64,000 nt of DNA, from NCBI RefSeq assembly GCF_014203395.1, contig NZ_JACHIW010000001.1, forward strand, positions 3,083,501 to 3,147,500. The letters run 5' to 3'. Within the stretch, counting starts at the first letter, position 1. The number at the start of each line of letters is the position of its first letter. Made by a program: the position numbers and the translations under genes. The notes under the pieces are model-generated. The model worked only from the letters and a program-made list of their open reading frames with translations, did not search any database and was not told the origin of the DNA. Positions 46,003 through 55,441 of this stretch are shown here, piece by piece. The stretch is from Saccharopolyspora phatthalungensis. Its GTDB lineage: Bacteria; Actinomycetota; Actinomycetes; Mycobacteriales; Pseudonocardiaceae.

Positions 46003-47531
46003 TGACGTCGACCGCATCCGGCGGCAGCCTGACCGGGCTGACCGCATCCGAGCTCGCCGCCAAGCTGCAGGCGGGCGAGGTCACGTCGGTCGAGGTGACG
46101 CAGGCGCACTTGGACCGGATCGCCGCCGTGGACCCGGCGGTGCACGCCTTCCTGCACGTCGACGCCGACGGCGCGCTGGCCGCCGCGCGGCAGGCCGACG
46201 AGGACCGCGCCGCCGGGAACGCGGCGTCGCCGCTGACCGGCGTGCCGCTGGCCCTCAAGGACGTGCTGGCCACCACCGACATGCCCACGACCTGCGGCTC
46301 CAAGATGCTGGAGGGCTGGGTTCCGCCGTACGACTCGACCGTGACGCGCCGCCTGCGTGAGGCGGGCGTGGTCATCCTCGGCAAGACGAACATGGACGAG
46401 TTCGCGATGGGCTCGTCGACCGAGAACTCGGCGTACGGCCCGACCCGCAACCCGTGGGACCTGGACCGGATCCCCGGCGGCTCCGGCGGCGGGTCGTCGG
46501 CGGCGCTGGCCGCGTTCGAGGCACCGCTGGCGATCGGCACGGACACCGGCGGCTCGATCCGCCAGCCCGGCTCGGTGACCGGCACGGTCGGCGTCAAGCC
46601 CACCTACGGCGGGGTCTCCCGTTACGGCCTCGTCGCGTTCTCCTCGTCGCTGGATCAGCCCGGCCCGTGTGCACGCACGGTGCTGGACGCCGCGCTGCTG
46701 CACGAGGTGATCGCCGGGCACGACCCGATGGACTCCACCTCGATCAACCAGCCGGTGCCGCAGGTCGTCACCGCCGCCGAGCAGGGCGCTTCGGGTGGCC
46801 TCCAGGGCGTGCGCGTCGGCGTGGTCCGCGAGTTTTCCGGCGACGGCTACCAGCCGGGCGTGCAGCGCGCTTTCGACGCCGCCGTCCAGCAGCTGTCCGC
46901 CCTGGGGGCGGAGGTCATCGAGGTCTCCTGCCCGCACTTCGACTACGCGCTGCCAGCGTACTACCTGATCGCGCCGAGCGAGTGCTCGTCGAACCTCGCC
47001 CGCTTCGACGCGATGCGCTACGGACTGCGCGTGGGTGACGACGGCGCGCGCAGCTCCGAGGAAGTCATGTCGCTGACCCGCGAGGCCGGTTTCGGGCCCG
47101 AGGTCAAGCGCCGCATCATGCTTGGCACCTACGCGCTTTCGTCGGGCTACTACGACGCCTACTACGGCCAGGCGCAGAAGGTGCGGACGCTGATCACCCG
47201 CGACTTCACCGCCGCGTTCGAGAAGGTCGACGTGCTGGTGTCGCCGACCACGCCGACCACGGCGTTCAAGATCGGCGAGCGGGTCGACGACCCGATGGCG
47301 ATGTATCTCGCCGACCTGTGCACCATCCCGTCCAACCTGGCCGGCAACGCCGCCATGAGCGTTCCCTGCGGACTGTCCGATGAGGACGGTCTGCCGGTCG
47401 GGTTGCAGATCATGGCCCCGGCGATGGCCGACGAATGGCTCTACCGGGTCGGCGCCGCCTACGAGGCGGCGCGCAACGCGAGCCAGGACGGCCCGCTCAT
47501 CAATCGTGTTCCGCAGCTGGAGGTCGCGTGA
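46002..47531 (+). CDS. gatA: Asp/Glu-tRNA amidotransferase subunit A
   Basis: A 509-residue amidase-signature enzyme that frees ammonia from glutamine for GatB. The Lys-cisSer-Ser catalytic triad is present: Lys in [24 protein letters not shown] and [14 protein letters not shown]. The N-terminal helices and the [20 protein letters not shown] block are typical of GatA. ATG 46002 overlaps the stop of the last micro-ORF. A 65-codon membrane gene follows with a one-base overlap, then gatB, so gatC, gatA and gatB are translated as one coupled operon. Confidence 0.96.
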   Translation: MTSTASGGSLTGLTASELAAKLQAGEVTSVEVTQAHLDRIAAVDPAVHAFLHVDADGALAAARQADEDRAAGNAASPLTGVPLALKDVLATTDMPTTCGSKMLEGWVPPYDSTVTRRLREAGVVILGKTNMDEFAMGSSTENSAYGPTRNPWDLDRIPGGSGGGSSAALAAFEAPLAIGTDTGGSIRQPGSVTGTVGVKPTYGGVSRYGLVAFSSSLDQPGPCARTVLDAALLHEVIAGHDPMDSTSINQPVPQVVTAAEQGASGGLQGVRVGVVREFSGDGYQPGVQRAFDAAVQQLSALGAEVIEVSCPHFDYALPAYYLIAPSECSSNLARFDAMRYGLRVGDDGARSSEEVMSLTREAGFGPEVKRRIMLGTYALSSGYYDAYYGQAQKVRTLITRDFTAAFEKVDVLVSPTTPTTAFKIGERVDDPMAMYLADLCTIPSNLAGNAAMSVPCGLSDEDGLPVGLQIMAPAMADEWLYRVGAAYEAARNASQDGPLINRVPQLEVA

Positions 47532-47728
47532 TGAACCCGAAGATCAAAGCAGCGTTCCAGCTCGCCTCCGTGCTCTCGGGCGCACTTGGGCTGCGGGCGA
47601 GCTTCCGCGAGGCGCGGCACAAGAACGACAAGCTCGCGCTGGCGGACGCGATCATCACCGCCCTCGGGCTGATCACCGGCACCGCGCTGGCCGTGCGGGC
47701 CCTGCGCAAGGGGGAGGACGACAAGTGA
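47531..47728 (+). CDS. Small conserved-position membrane protein between gatA and gatB
   Basis: A 65-residue protein with one hydrophobic helix ([20 protein letters not shown]) after a basic, amphipathic N-terminus ([20 protein letters not shown]). Its start overlaps the gatA stop (TGATG) and its stop overlaps the gatB GTG start (GTGA), so it is translated with the operon. Not a known amidotransferase subunit; whether it anchors the complex is unknown. Not recognised as a named family. Confidence 0.72.
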   Translation: MNPKIKAAFQLASVLSGALGLRASFREARHKNDKLALADAIITALGLITGTALAVRALRKGEDDK

Positions 47729-49230
47729 CCGCCGTCGCCGAGATCATGGATTACGACGAGGTCCTCGCGCGGTTCGACCCGGTGCTCGGGCTCGAAGTGC
47801 ACGTCGAGCTCTCCACCAGGACCAAGATGTTCTGCGGCTGCGCCAACGCCTTCGGCGCGGAGCCGAACACCCTGGTCTGCCCGGTGTGCCTGGGCCTGCC
47901 GGGCTCGTTGCCGGTGGTCAACGGCAGGGCCGTGGAGGCGGCCATCCGGATCGGGCTGGCGCTGAACTGCCGGGTCGCCGAGTGGTGTCGGTTCGCCCGG
48001 AAGAACTACTTCTACCCGGACATGCCGAAGAACTTCCAGACCTCGCAGTACGACGAGCCGATCGTCTTCGACGGTCACCTTGACGTGGTGCTGGACGACG
48101 GCGAGACCTTCCGGGTCGAGATCGAGCGGGCGCACATGGAGGAGGACACCGGCAAGTCCTTGCACGTGGGCGGCAGCACCGGGCGCATCCACGGCGCGGA
48201 CTACTCGCTGCTGGACTACAACCGGGCCGGGGTGCCGCTGATCGAGATCGTCACCAAGCCGATCGTCGGCGCGGGCGCGCGGGCCCCCGAGGTGGCCCGC
48301 GCCTATGTCACGGCACTGCGGGATCTGCTGCGCGCGTTGGACGTTTCCGACGTGCGGATGGACCAGGGCTCGCTGCGCTGCGACGCGAACGTGTCGCTGA
48401 TGCCGAAGGGCTCTTCGGAGTTCGGCACCCGCACCGAGACGAAGAACGTCAACTCGCTGCGCAGCGTGGAGCGCGCGGTGCGCTTCGAGATGCAGCGGCA
48501 CGCCGCGGTGCTCTCCTCGGGTGGCTCGATCTTGCAGGAGACCCGGCACTTCGACGAGTCCACCGGCACCACGTCGGCGGGCCGCCGCAAGGAGACCTCC
48601 GAGGACTACCGCTACTTCCCGGAGCCCGACCTGGTGCCGATCGCGCCGTCCCGGAAGTGGGTCGAGGAGCTAGGCAAGACCCTGCCGGAGCTGCCCTGGG
48701 AACGACGCAAGCGCGCCCAGGAGCAGTGGGGGCTCTCCGACGAGGAGTTGCGCGACCTGGTCAACGCCGGGGCGCTGGAGCTGGTGGCGCAGACCGTCGA
48801 CGCGGGCGCACCCGCCGGCGATGCCCGGTCCTGGTGGGTTTCGTACCTGGCGCAGCAGGCCAACACCCGCGGCGTCGAGCTCGCCGACCTGGAGATCACC
48901 CCGAAGCAGCTGGCGCGGGTGATCGAGTTGGTGGCGGAGGGCAAGCTGACCAACAAGCTGGCCCGCCAGGTCGTCGACGGGGTGCTAGCCGGTGAGGGCG
49001 AGCCGGACGACGTGGTCGCGGCCCGCGGCCTGGAGGTCGTGTCCGACGACTCGGCGCTGCAGACCGCGATCGACGAGGCGCTGGCGGCGCAGCCGGACAT
49101 CGCGGACAAGATCCGCGGCGGCAAGGTGCAGGCCGCCGGTGCGATCGTCGGCGCGGTCATGAAGGCCACCAAGGGCCAGGCCGACGCGAAGCGGGTCCGC
49201 GAACTCGTCCTGGCCGCCTGCGGCCAGTAG
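47725..49230 (+). CDS. gatB: Asp/Glu-tRNA amidotransferase subunit B
   Basis: A 501-residue GatB, the subunit that binds mischarged tRNA and phosphorylates/amidates the carboxylate. Signatures are [40 protein letters not shown] (zinc-type cysteine pairs), the active-site region [36 protein letters not shown], and the C-terminal YqeY-like helical tail ([20 protein letters not shown]). GTG 47725 overlaps the preceding stop. Together with GatC and GatA it completes the operon; no terminator with a T-tract was found, only a short stem at 49306-49323. Confidence 0.96.
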   Translation: MTAVAEIMDYDEVLARFDPVLGLEVHVELSTRTKMFCGCANAFGAEPNTLVCPVCLGLPGSLPVVNGRAVEAAIRIGLALNCRVAEWCRFARKNYFYPDMPKNFQTSQYDEPIVFDGHLDVVLDDGETFRVEIERAHMEEDTGKSLHVGGSTGRIHGADYSLLDYNRAGVPLIEIVTKPIVGAGARAPEVARAYVTALRDLLRALDVSDVRMDQGSLRCDANVSLMPKGSSEFGTRTETKNVNSLRSVERAVRFEMQRHAAVLSSGGSILQETRHFDESTGTTSAGRRKETSEDYRYFPEPDLVPIAPSRKWVEELGKTLPELPWERRKRAQEQWGLSDEELRDLVNAGALELVAQTVDAGAPAGDARSWWVSYLAQQANTRGVELADLEITPKQLARVIELVAEGKLTNKLARQVVDGVLAGEGEPDDVVAARGLEVVSDDSALQTAIDEALAAQPDIADKIRGGKVQAAGAIVGAVMKATKGQADAKRVRELVLAACGQ

Positions 49231-49581
49231 CCGCGTTTTTCCGAGTGAAGGGCACTTTTCGCGGCTCCGCGCTGGGACCGGTCGTGACCTGTACGGATGT
49301 GGGATGGGGCACTGAGGTGCCCCACGAAACAGCCCACGAGATCATCTTCCGTGCTCGACGCGACCGCCCCACGCGGGCTAGCGTGCTCCCTTCGCGGGCG
49401 AGTACGGCGAACATGAGACACGTCGGGCACGGGTTGCCCGTGAACGACTCGACGATCTGGCCTTCGCCCTGCTCGATCCGGTCGCCACAAGGCGACACCC
49501 ACAGGCCGCATCGGCGTCAGACCTAGGGCATTCGGGTTGGGCAGGTGGGGGCAGACCGGGGCTCCTGGCAGCATCATCAGC
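49231..49581. other. Intergenic region after gatB, no gene supported
   Basis: 350 bp. A perfect stem (GGGGCAC 49306-49312, loop TGAG, GTGCCCC 49317-49323) may end gatCAB transcription. A 94-codon frame (49245-49526) is open but matches no family. One part (about 49400-49530) reads GEYGEHETRRARVARERLDD in another frame, possibly a relic of the regulator's missing piece or a neighbour. Confidence 0.4.
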
Positions 49582-50622
49582 ATGGCCCGCGCCCGTAACG
49601 ATCGACTCCGCGCTGCCCGCGAGGCGATCCCCTCGCCACGAGTACCAGGGGAACCGTTGTCTCGTGCCGAACTCACCGAATCCGAGGGATCGCCCGTCCC
49701 GATGGCCGATCAGGAAGCGCCCGCGACGAGTGACTACCTCGACGAGATGCGGCGGACGCTCTCCCACCTCGTCGCTCTCGACGGCGTGCACGGGGGTGCC
49801 GATGTCGCCCCGATCGCCCTGCGGTGCTTCCGGCGGGCGCAACGCATCCTCGGCGAAGGCCGCTATGTTTCGGCGATCGAACGAGACCTTGAAGCGGTCA
49901 CCGCCGAACTCGGCGAGCTCTCCGGATGGTTGCTGTTCGACGCCGAACGCCACGACGAGGCACGGGCGGTCAACGCTGAAGCGCTCGAACTCGCCCACAT
50001 CGCAGGCGACACCTCAATGCAGTGGTTCATCCTCACAAATCAGGCACTCGCCAGCGTGCACACCGGCCGCGACCGCGAGGCACTGCGGATCTCGACCCGC
50101 ATGAGCGACCGCGCCGAACTGCCGGGACGGGTCCGGGCGCTGTTCGACGTGCGCGCCGCCCGCGCCCTGGCCTCGCTCGGCGACGAGACCGAAGCCCTGT
50201 GGGTGTTCGACCGCGCCCGCTCCGCATTCACCGACGGCACCACCGGCCGCGATCCGGTCTGGTCGTGGTGGTTCGACGAACGCGAACTCGCCGGGCACGA
50301 GGGCATGGTGTATGCCAGCCTCGGCAACCACGCCAAGGCGCTCCCGCGCCTGGCGACCGCCGTCGAACGATCAGAAGGACGTGAGCACTTCCGGTGGGCG
50401 CTCTACATTCACCGGGCGAATCTGCTCCGGGCATGCCTGCGTGCCGGATCGTGGGCCGAAGCCGAACGGGTCGCCGCCGACGTGGCTTCGATGGTCGGCG
50501 AGATCGCATCGGCACGGACGGAAGGCATTCTCCGGCGGACCGTGGCGTTCCCGGAGCAACGCCCGGCGTTGCCATCCACCCTTGGCGACGCACTCGATCA
50601 CATCGCACGCCGAGTCTCATAG
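49582..50622 (+). CDS. XRE-type regulator with most of the DNA-binding domain deleted
   Basis: A 346-residue protein. It opens with the leader typical of actinomycete XRE regulators (ARARNDRLRAAREAIPSPRV, PGEPLSRAELTE), but instead of the helix-turn-helix it jumps directly to SEGSPVPMADQEAPATSDYL. The rest is a TPR-like helical sensor (LEAVTAELGELSGWLLFDAE, EARAVNAEALELAHIAGDTS, and repeats to LGDALDHIARRVS). Homologues have roughly 60-100 residues of HTH in this gap, so an in-frame internal deletion seems likely. It may be a non-binding, possibly dominant-negative or inert protein. ATG 49582 fits the conserved leader. Confidence 0.7.
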   Translation: MARARNDRLRAAREAIPSPRVPGEPLSRAELTESEGSPVPMADQEAPATSDYLDEMRRTLSHLVALDGVHGGADVAPIALRCFRRAQRILGEGRYVSAIERDLEAVTAELGELSGWLLFDAERHDEARAVNAEALELAHIAGDTSMQWFILTNQALASVHTGRDREALRISTRMSDRAELPGRVRALFDVRAARALASLGDETEALWVFDRARSAFTDGTTGRDPVWSWWFDERELAGHEGMVYASLGNHAKALPRLATAVERSEGREHFRWALYIHRANLLRACLRAGSWAEAERVAADVASMVGEIASARTEGILRRTVAFPEQRPALPSTLGDALDHIARRVS

Positions 50623-50711
50623 CGTGCGCCCGATCGGCGTAGTGGTGGCTCGTCGGCTCTGCGCGTAGCCCGGCCCGCCCGGTTCGTTCAGGGAACCAAG
50701 ACGGCCGGGAC

Positions 50712-50753
50712 AAGGCGGGCGCTGGCGTCGTGTCAGTCGCCCGCCCGCCTTTC
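50712..50753 (+). terminator. Stem-loop terminator between the XRE-like gene and the FAD monooxygenase gene
   Basis: Arms AAGGCGGGCG and CGCCCGCCTT separated by about 20 bases, ending CCTTTCG. It lies 90 bp after the XRE-like stop and can act for both convergent genes. Confidence 0.65.
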
Positions 50754-50884
50754 GCCCGTTGGGTTCGTGGTTACTCCACTGTGGACTTCTGGGTCGGGTG
50801 GTGGTCGGCGTCGTTGCGGATCTTCGCCGGTTCCGGTCGGGAAGGCTCGTGGGTGAAAATCCCCGTTCTTGCCGGAAAGCCCAC

Positions 50885-52309
50885 CTACCAGTGCAAGGGG
50901 GCGACGGTCGCAGTTTGCGTGATTCGGCCGATGTAGCCGTCTGGGCGCACCAGCACCAGGGTGGCGCCGGCCACGTCGTACGCCTGCCAAGCGTCCGCAG
51001 CGGATGCGTCGATGCGGTGGACGTGTACCTCGGGGCCGGTCTTCGGTGGTTCCGCGTCGAATGCCAACAACGTCCAGTGCGGCCCCCGGAACAGGTCGAA
51101 GAGGCGGACCGGTTGGCCGTCCTGGTCGCGCACCGGCGAATCCGGCGCCCGGTCGCCCGCCCGCACGCGACCGGGTTCCAGCCGATCGTCGCGCGCCAGC
51201 GGGCCGTTGCGGTACGAGATGTCCAGCTGCTGGGTCTCCGTTCCGCGGCGATGTGCGTCCGGGTGGCCCTCGGTGTACTTGCGCAGGAGCTCCGTGCTGA
51301 TGCCGAGCACCGACGCGGCCACCGGCAGCCGTTCCGCCTCGTAGCTGTCGAGCAGGTCGGATGCCCCGTCGGCGAGTTTCCAACCGAGGTTGTAGGCGTC
51401 CTGCACACCGGTGTTCAGGCCCTGCCCGCCGGTTGGCGGGTGCACGTGCGCGGCGTCCCCGGCGAGGAAGACGTGTCCCTCCCGGAAACGCCGCACCATC
51501 CGCACGTTCGGCCGCCACACCGTGGACCAGGTCAGATCGTGCAACCGGGTATCCGCGCGGCCCGAGTAGCTGTCAAGCAGCCGTTGCAGGTCGGGCAGGG
51601 TGGCGCGAGGTTCCCAGTCGTCGGGTAGCGCCGCGCTGAACTGGAACGAGTCCGTGCCGGGCAGCGGGGTGAGGGCGATGCCTCGGGCGGGGTCCTCGGC
51701 TGCGCCGAACCAGTGTGCGCAGGTGGGGTCTAGTCCGGTGGCCCGCACATCGCCGAAGAGTATCCGGATGGAATCGTCGGTCTCCCCGGCGAAATCGATG
51801 CCAAGGGCCTTGCGGACCGTGCTGCGGCCACCGTCCGCGGCGACCAAGAAATCCGTGCGCACCGTTGCGGTGTTCAACGTCGTGGTGACGCCGCGCAAAT
51901 CCTGTTCGCACCCGAGGAATTCGGTACCCCACTCGACCTGGACACCGAGCCGCGCTAGCCGGTTTCGCAGGATTTCCTCGGTGCGCCACTGCGGAAGCAC
52001 CCACGGGTTGGGGTGCGGGATGTCGGGCGTTGGTTCGACCAGCTCGGTCATCCGGCGCTGGCCGACGTATTCGCCGCCGATGTGCGCGCGGATTGGGACT
52101 GGTGGCGCACCGTTGCTGAGCACCTCGTCGAGCACCCCGAGATCGTCGAAGACCTCCAGGGTGCGGGGTTGCAGGCCGTCGCCCCGGGAACCGCTCGGCG
52201 GTTGCGGGGCGGCGTCCACGATGCGGCAGGCGACGCCGCGCCGGGCGAGTTCGATGCCCAGCGTCAAGCCGGTGGGGCCGGCTCCGGCGATCAGCACTCG
52301 GGTGTCCAT
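50885..52309 (-). CDS. FAD-dependent aromatic monooxygenase (PHBH/rifampicin-monooxygenase type)
   Basis: A 474-residue class A flavin monooxygenase. The FAD-binding GAGPTGLTLGIELARRGVAC (GxGxxG) opens the protein, FLVAADGGRSTVRKALGID carries the DG motif, and VFLAGDAAHVHPPTGGQGLN is the GD motif. The C-terminal thioredoxin-like domain (RAPDSPVRDQDGQPVRLFDL, FRGPHWTLLAFDAE) is typical of Rox/PgaE-like enzymes that hydroxylate polyketides or rifamycins. AAGGAG precedes ATG 52309. It is divergent from a TetR gene with two operator-like repeats between them, so it is probably repressed by that TetR. Substrate unknown. Confidence 0.92.
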   Translation of the reverse strand: MDTRVLIAGAGPTGLTLGIELARRGVACRIVDAAPQPPSGSRGDGLQPRTLEVFDDLGVLDEVLSNGAPPVPIRAHIGGEYVGQRRMTELVEPTPDIPHPNPWVLPQWRTEEILRNRLARLGVQVEWGTEFLGCEQDLRGVTTTLNTATVRTDFLVAADGGRSTVRKALGIDFAGETDDSIRILFGDVRATGLDPTCAHWFGAAEDPARGIALTPLPGTDSFQFSAALPDDWEPRATLPDLQRLLDSYSGRADTRLHDLTWSTVWRPNVRMVRRFREGHVFLAGDAAHVHPPTGGQGLNTGVQDAYNLGWKLADGASDLLDSYEAERLPVAASVLGISTELLRKYTEGHPDAHRRGTETQQLDISYRNGPLARDDRLEPGRVRAGDRAPDSPVRDQDGQPVRLFDLFRGPHWTLLAFDAEPPKTGPEVHVHRIDASAADAWQAYDVAGATLVLVRPDGYIGRITQTATVAPLHW

Positions 52310-52324
52310 CCGCCAACTCCTTGA

Positions 52325-52353
52325 TGAATCATAATTCAGTGAATTCATATTCA
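52325..52353. promoter_or_regulatory. Tandem TetR operators TGAAT-N4-ATTCA
   Basis: Two inverted repeats, TGAAT-CATA-ATTCA (52325-52338) and TGAAT-TCAT-ATTCA (52340-52353), lie 15 bp apart centre to centre in an unusually AT-rich stretch between the divergent monooxygenase and TetR genes. The inner halves also form AATTCAGTGAATT. Spacing suits cooperative binding of two TetR dimers, as in QacR. Confidence 0.8.
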
Positions 52354-52394
52354 GTATGTGACTTGCTAGCGTTCCCGTCAAGGAGAGGAGTGCG

Positions 52395-52988
52395 ATGCCG
52401 GGCAGCCGCAAGGCGAAGGCCGCCGAGACCGAGGCCGCGCTGAAGGCGGCGGCGCGGCGGGTCTTCGATCGGATCGGGTACCTGAACACCAAGATCACCG
52501 ACATCACGGCGGAGGCCGGTCGCGCCGCCGGGTCGTTCTACAACCACTTCGCCAGCAAGGAAGAACTGCTGGAATCGCTGCTCGCGGACATGCTCGCGGC
52601 CGGCGACCGGATCGTCGAAACCGACTCCACCCACGATCCGGACTTCACCAACCGCGAAGCCATCCGCTGGCACATCGCGCAGTACTGGCGGTTCTTCCGC
52701 GCCAACCAGAGCGTGGTCATCGCATTGCAGCAGGCTGCGCTGGTGGACCAGCGCTTCGCCGACCGCCTGTCGACCCTGCTGGAACCGGATCTCCGGGATC
52801 TGGCGGACCACATCCGCCAAGCCGGGGTGGCGGAGCCGGCGGCGGTCGCGCTCGCGGTGTCCTCGATGTGGCACCGGTTCGCCTACGCGCTCCTGGTGGA
52901 CCGGAACCCGTTGGTCGAGGGGATCACCGACGACGAGGCGATCGAACTGCTCACCGATCTGACGCACCGGGGTCTGAGCGGCAAGTGA
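52395..52988 (+). CDS. TetR-family regulator
   Basis: A 197-residue TetR repressor. The DNA-binding domain is KAAARRVFDRIGYLNTKITD, ITAEAGRAAGSFYNHFASKE. The ligand domain (about 60-190) includes AIRWHIAQYWRFFRANQSVV, FADRLSTLLEPDLRDLADHI and SSMWHRFAYALLVDRNPLVE. AGGAGAGGAG (52381-52390) precedes ATG 52395. It is divergent from the FAD monooxygenase; two TGAATN4ATTCA sites between them make it the likely repressor of both. The ligand is probably a substrate or product of the monooxygenase. Confidence 0.92.
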   Translation: MPGSRKAKAAETEAALKAAARRVFDRIGYLNTKITDITAEAGRAAGSFYNHFASKEELLESLLADMLAAGDRIVETDSTHDPDFTNREAIRWHIAQYWRFFRANQSVVIALQQAALVDQRFADRLSTLLEPDLRDLADHIRQAGVAEPAAVALAVSSMWHRFAYALLVDRNPLVEGITDDEAIELLTDLTHRGLSGK

Positions 52989-53030
52989 CCACAGATGTCC
53001 CTAGTGGACACTGTCGCCGCCTGATGGGCG

Positions 53031-53067
53031 CGCGGGCAAGGACTGCGCGGCTCAGTCCTTGCCCGCG
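53031..53067. terminator. 14-bp perfect stem between convergent TetR and LppZ-like genes
   Basis: Arms CGCGGGCAAGGACT (53031-53044) and AGTCCTTGCCCGCG (53054-53067) with a 9-base loop. The right arm overlaps the last codons and stop of the LppZ-like gene. No T-tract. Confidence 0.8.
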
Positions 53068-54209
53068 GAGCCGCCGGACGGTGGCTGGATGCGCAGGACG
53101 CGGTCATCGCTGGGGACCGGGCGACCGCCGTCCTTGTTCGCGGTGCCCAGCCAGATCAGACCGTTCGGGCCGAGTGTCGCGGCGGAGAACCGGCCGTAGG
53201 TGTTCTCCATGACCTTCGTCGGCTGACCGGTGAAGCTCCCGTCGGGCGCCGGGTGCAGGGTGTACAGCGCGGCGGCATCGCGCAGCGCCACCACCACCGT
53301 CGACGGGTCGGCGGCGCAGCCGGCCACGCCGGGGCGTTCCACCCAGGTCCACGCCGGTGAGCCGAGCGGTTTTCCGAGCTGCACCCGATACAACGCGTCC
53401 TGGGCGCCGGTGCGGTCGGTCACCCAGTACATGCCGAGCCCGGGGGTGCCGCACAGCCCGCCCGGTTCGGTCAACCCGGCGGCGACCACCGGCGTCTTCG
53501 GATCCGGGTTGCCCGCGGCCGGCTTGCCGAAACCGTCGATGCGCAGCACTTTCCCCGCCAGCGATTGCGGATTCGCGGCGTTGGCCGGGCTGCCCGCGTT
53601 TCCGGTGGCGATCAGCAGCGAGCCTTGGCCGTCGTCGAGCATCGCCCCGCCGTTGCCCGTCGAGCCCTTCGGAATGCCGGTCAGCACCGGCTTGGGCCGG
53701 TCCCCGGCCGCGACCCGGACGACCTGATTGTCGTCGGAGGTCGTGACGTAGGCGTAGAACAGCTCATCTTCGTTGTAGGTGGGGGACAGGGCGAGTCCGG
53801 TGAGTCCGCCGCCGCCACTCGGGTCGACCGGAATCTGGGCCAGCTCAACGGGTTTCACGCCACGCTGGACGCGCAGCACCCGCCCGGTGGACCGCTCGCC
53901 GACCAGCGCGCCTTGGCCGTCGGGCAGCACCGCGATCGCGCCGACCGGATCCAGGCAGGTGGCCACCACCGCCGGGTCGGGGTCTTCGCAGCCGACCGGC
54001 GGCTTGGGTTGCTGCGGCGCGGCGCTGGACTCCGGCGGCGGGGACTCGTTCTCGAACGAGGGTTGCGGACCGGCCTGCGGCTCAAGCGATGGCTGGTCGC
54101 CCCACGGCCGGGGATGTTCGTCTGGGAACTGTGCGCAGCCCGCCAGCAGCGTGCCGAGCACGGCGGCCATGCCCAGCAGCAGACGACGCATGCGAAACGA
54201 GACTGCCAC
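53052..54209 (-). CDS. LppZ-like lipoprotein, beta-propeller (glucose/sorbosone dehydrogenase-like)
   Basis: A 385-residue protein. A signal peptide with lipobox (LLAGC) is followed by a Pro/Glu-rich linker (PQAGPQPSFENESPPPESSA) and a six-bladed beta-propeller related to soluble quinoprotein glucose/sorbosone dehydrogenases: GAIAVLPDGQGALVGERSTG, GLTGLALSPTYNEDELFYAY, GSTGNGGAMLDDGQGSLLIA. Homologous to M. tuberculosis LppZ (Rv3006), whose function is unknown. GTG 54209 follows TAGGCT (minus strand, 54218-54223) at 8 bases, so the mRNA is probably leaderless; ATG 54191 is an in-frame alternative. Anchored outside the membrane. Confidence 0.85.
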   Translation of the reverse strand: MAVSFRMRRLLLGMAAVLGTLLAGCAQFPDEHPRPWGDQPSLEPQAGPQPSFENESPPPESSAAPQQPKPPVGCEDPDPAVVATCLDPVGAIAVLPDGQGALVGERSTGRVLRVQRGVKPVELAQIPVDPSGGGGLTGLALSPTYNEDELFYAYVTTSDDNQVVRVAAGDRPKPVLTGIPKGSTGNGGAMLDDGQGSLLIATGNAGSPANAANPQSLAGKVLRIDGFGKPAAGNPDPKTPVVAAGLTEPGGLCGTPGLGMYWVTDRTGAQDALYRVQLGKPLGSPAWTWVERPGVAGCAADPSTVVVALRDAAALYTLHPAPDGSFTGQPTKVMENTYGRFSAATLGPNGLIWLGTANKDGGRPVPSDDRVLRIQPPSGGSAGKD

Positions 54210-54364
54210 GACGCCCGAGCCTATCGGCCCAGGGGTAAACCTCGGGTGAGACCTGCGGGTTTCGATCGGTGGGATGGCGCGCTCGTCAGGCAGTGGCCTC
54301 GGCGCTCGACAAGATCGCCGCACCGGCACAAGAGGCATTCCGCGATGCGAAACTACCCGCAGGG

Positions 54365-55330
54365 TCAGCGGGACGGGCGTTCGGTCCGGCGGCGAGTGTC
54401 AGGCTCCGGGACTGGTAGCCGAATGGGTCGTATCGGCGGCGCGGGTGGGTCGATGCCGAGGCGGGCGCGCTCGACCGCGTCGATCCGGCGCAGCAGCAGG
54501 GCGAGCTCGGCACGCACCGCGTCCGGCGCTTCGAACGGGATGAAGTGCGAGGTCGCCAGCATCCGCACCTGGGCCTGCGGCAGCGCCGCGACCGACCTGG
54601 TGATGCTGGCGAAGTCCGCCAGCAGGTCGTGCCGTCCGGTGAGAACGGTCAACGGACAGCTAAGGCCGACCGCCGGGGTTCGGGTCGACGCGCGCCAGGC
54701 GAGGCTCGACGCCACATTCCACTGCCAGTCCTGGTGCAGCAACTGCCGCAGCACCGCCGCGGCGGTGGTCCGGTCCGAGTCGGGATGCATCAAGCCGCCG
54801 TACTGCACGAGCCGAGCCGAGAGGTCCGTCACCGGCAGCCGCGAACTGATCGACGCCAGCAAGCCGCCAACGAGCTGCAACGCGGCGCAACCACCCGCGG
54901 CGAGCAGTTGTCGGGCGAGCTCCGGGACGCCGAGCGCACCGAGCAGCGCGTCCGCGCCCCCGGTCGGCGGCCCGGCGAGCAGCATCAGCCCGCGGACCCG
55001 GTCCGGGAACCGCCGGGCGAGCTCTACCGCCACCACCGTGCCGGCGGACCAGCCGACGACCGCGCAGTCCTTCACCCCGGCGTCGTCGAGCACCGCCAAC
55101 GCGTCGTCGACGTGATCACCGAGGGTGTTGGCCTGGTTGTGCTTTGGAGTCCAGCCCAACAGCCGGGCCGACGAATCCACCGGTAGCAGCTCGGGTATCG
55201 CACCGACATCCGGGCACACCAGGACCGCCTGCGGCACCCCGGTCTCCCGCGCCCAAGGCGCGGACGTCCACCCTTGAGACCGGAAGCCACCTGGGGAAAC
55301 ATCGAATTCCCAGAACACCTCGTCGACCAT
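54365..55330 (-). CDS. Alpha/beta-hydrolase
   Basis: A 321-residue alpha/beta hydrolase. The nucleophile elbow is CAVVGWSAGTVVAVELARRF (G-W-S-A-G), the cap region follows, and the catalytic acid and histidine are suggested by TVLTGRHDLLADFASITRSV and MLATSHFIPFEAPDAVRAEL. The long polar tail (RIDAVERARLGIDPPAPPIR, PIRLPVPEPDTRR) is unusual. Start choice: ATG 55330; ATG 55423 has a better Shine-Dalgarno site but adds a low-complexity segment that overlaps the doxX start region. Substrate unknown. Confidence 0.82.
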   Translation of the reverse strand: MVDEVFWEFDVSPGGFRSQGWTSAPWARETGVPQAVLVCPDVGAIPELLPVDSSARLLGWTPKHNQANTLGDHVDDALAVLDDAGVKDCAVVGWSAGTVVAVELARRFPDRVRGLMLLAGPPTGGADALLGALGVPELARQLLAAGGCAALQLVGGLLASISSRLPVTDLSARLVQYGGLMHPDSDRTTAAAVLRQLLHQDWQWNVASSLAWRASTRTPAVGLSCPLTVLTGRHDLLADFASITRSVAALPQAQVRMLATSHFIPFEAPDAVRAELALLLRRIDAVERARLGIDPPAPPIRPIRLPVPEPDTRRRTERPSR

Positions 55331-55441
55331 CGAACCATTTTCCCCCAGCCGCGGGCCGGCTGTATCAGACAAATCACTGTCGAGAAGCTTTTCCCGGAAA
55401 AGGTCGCACTTTGGGGTGACCATGCCCTAGCCTCCACCGGC

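Noticed and set aside
49245..49526. 94-codon frame after gatB
   Set aside because: No recognised motif; it crosses a strong stem at 49306 and has no clear start signal.
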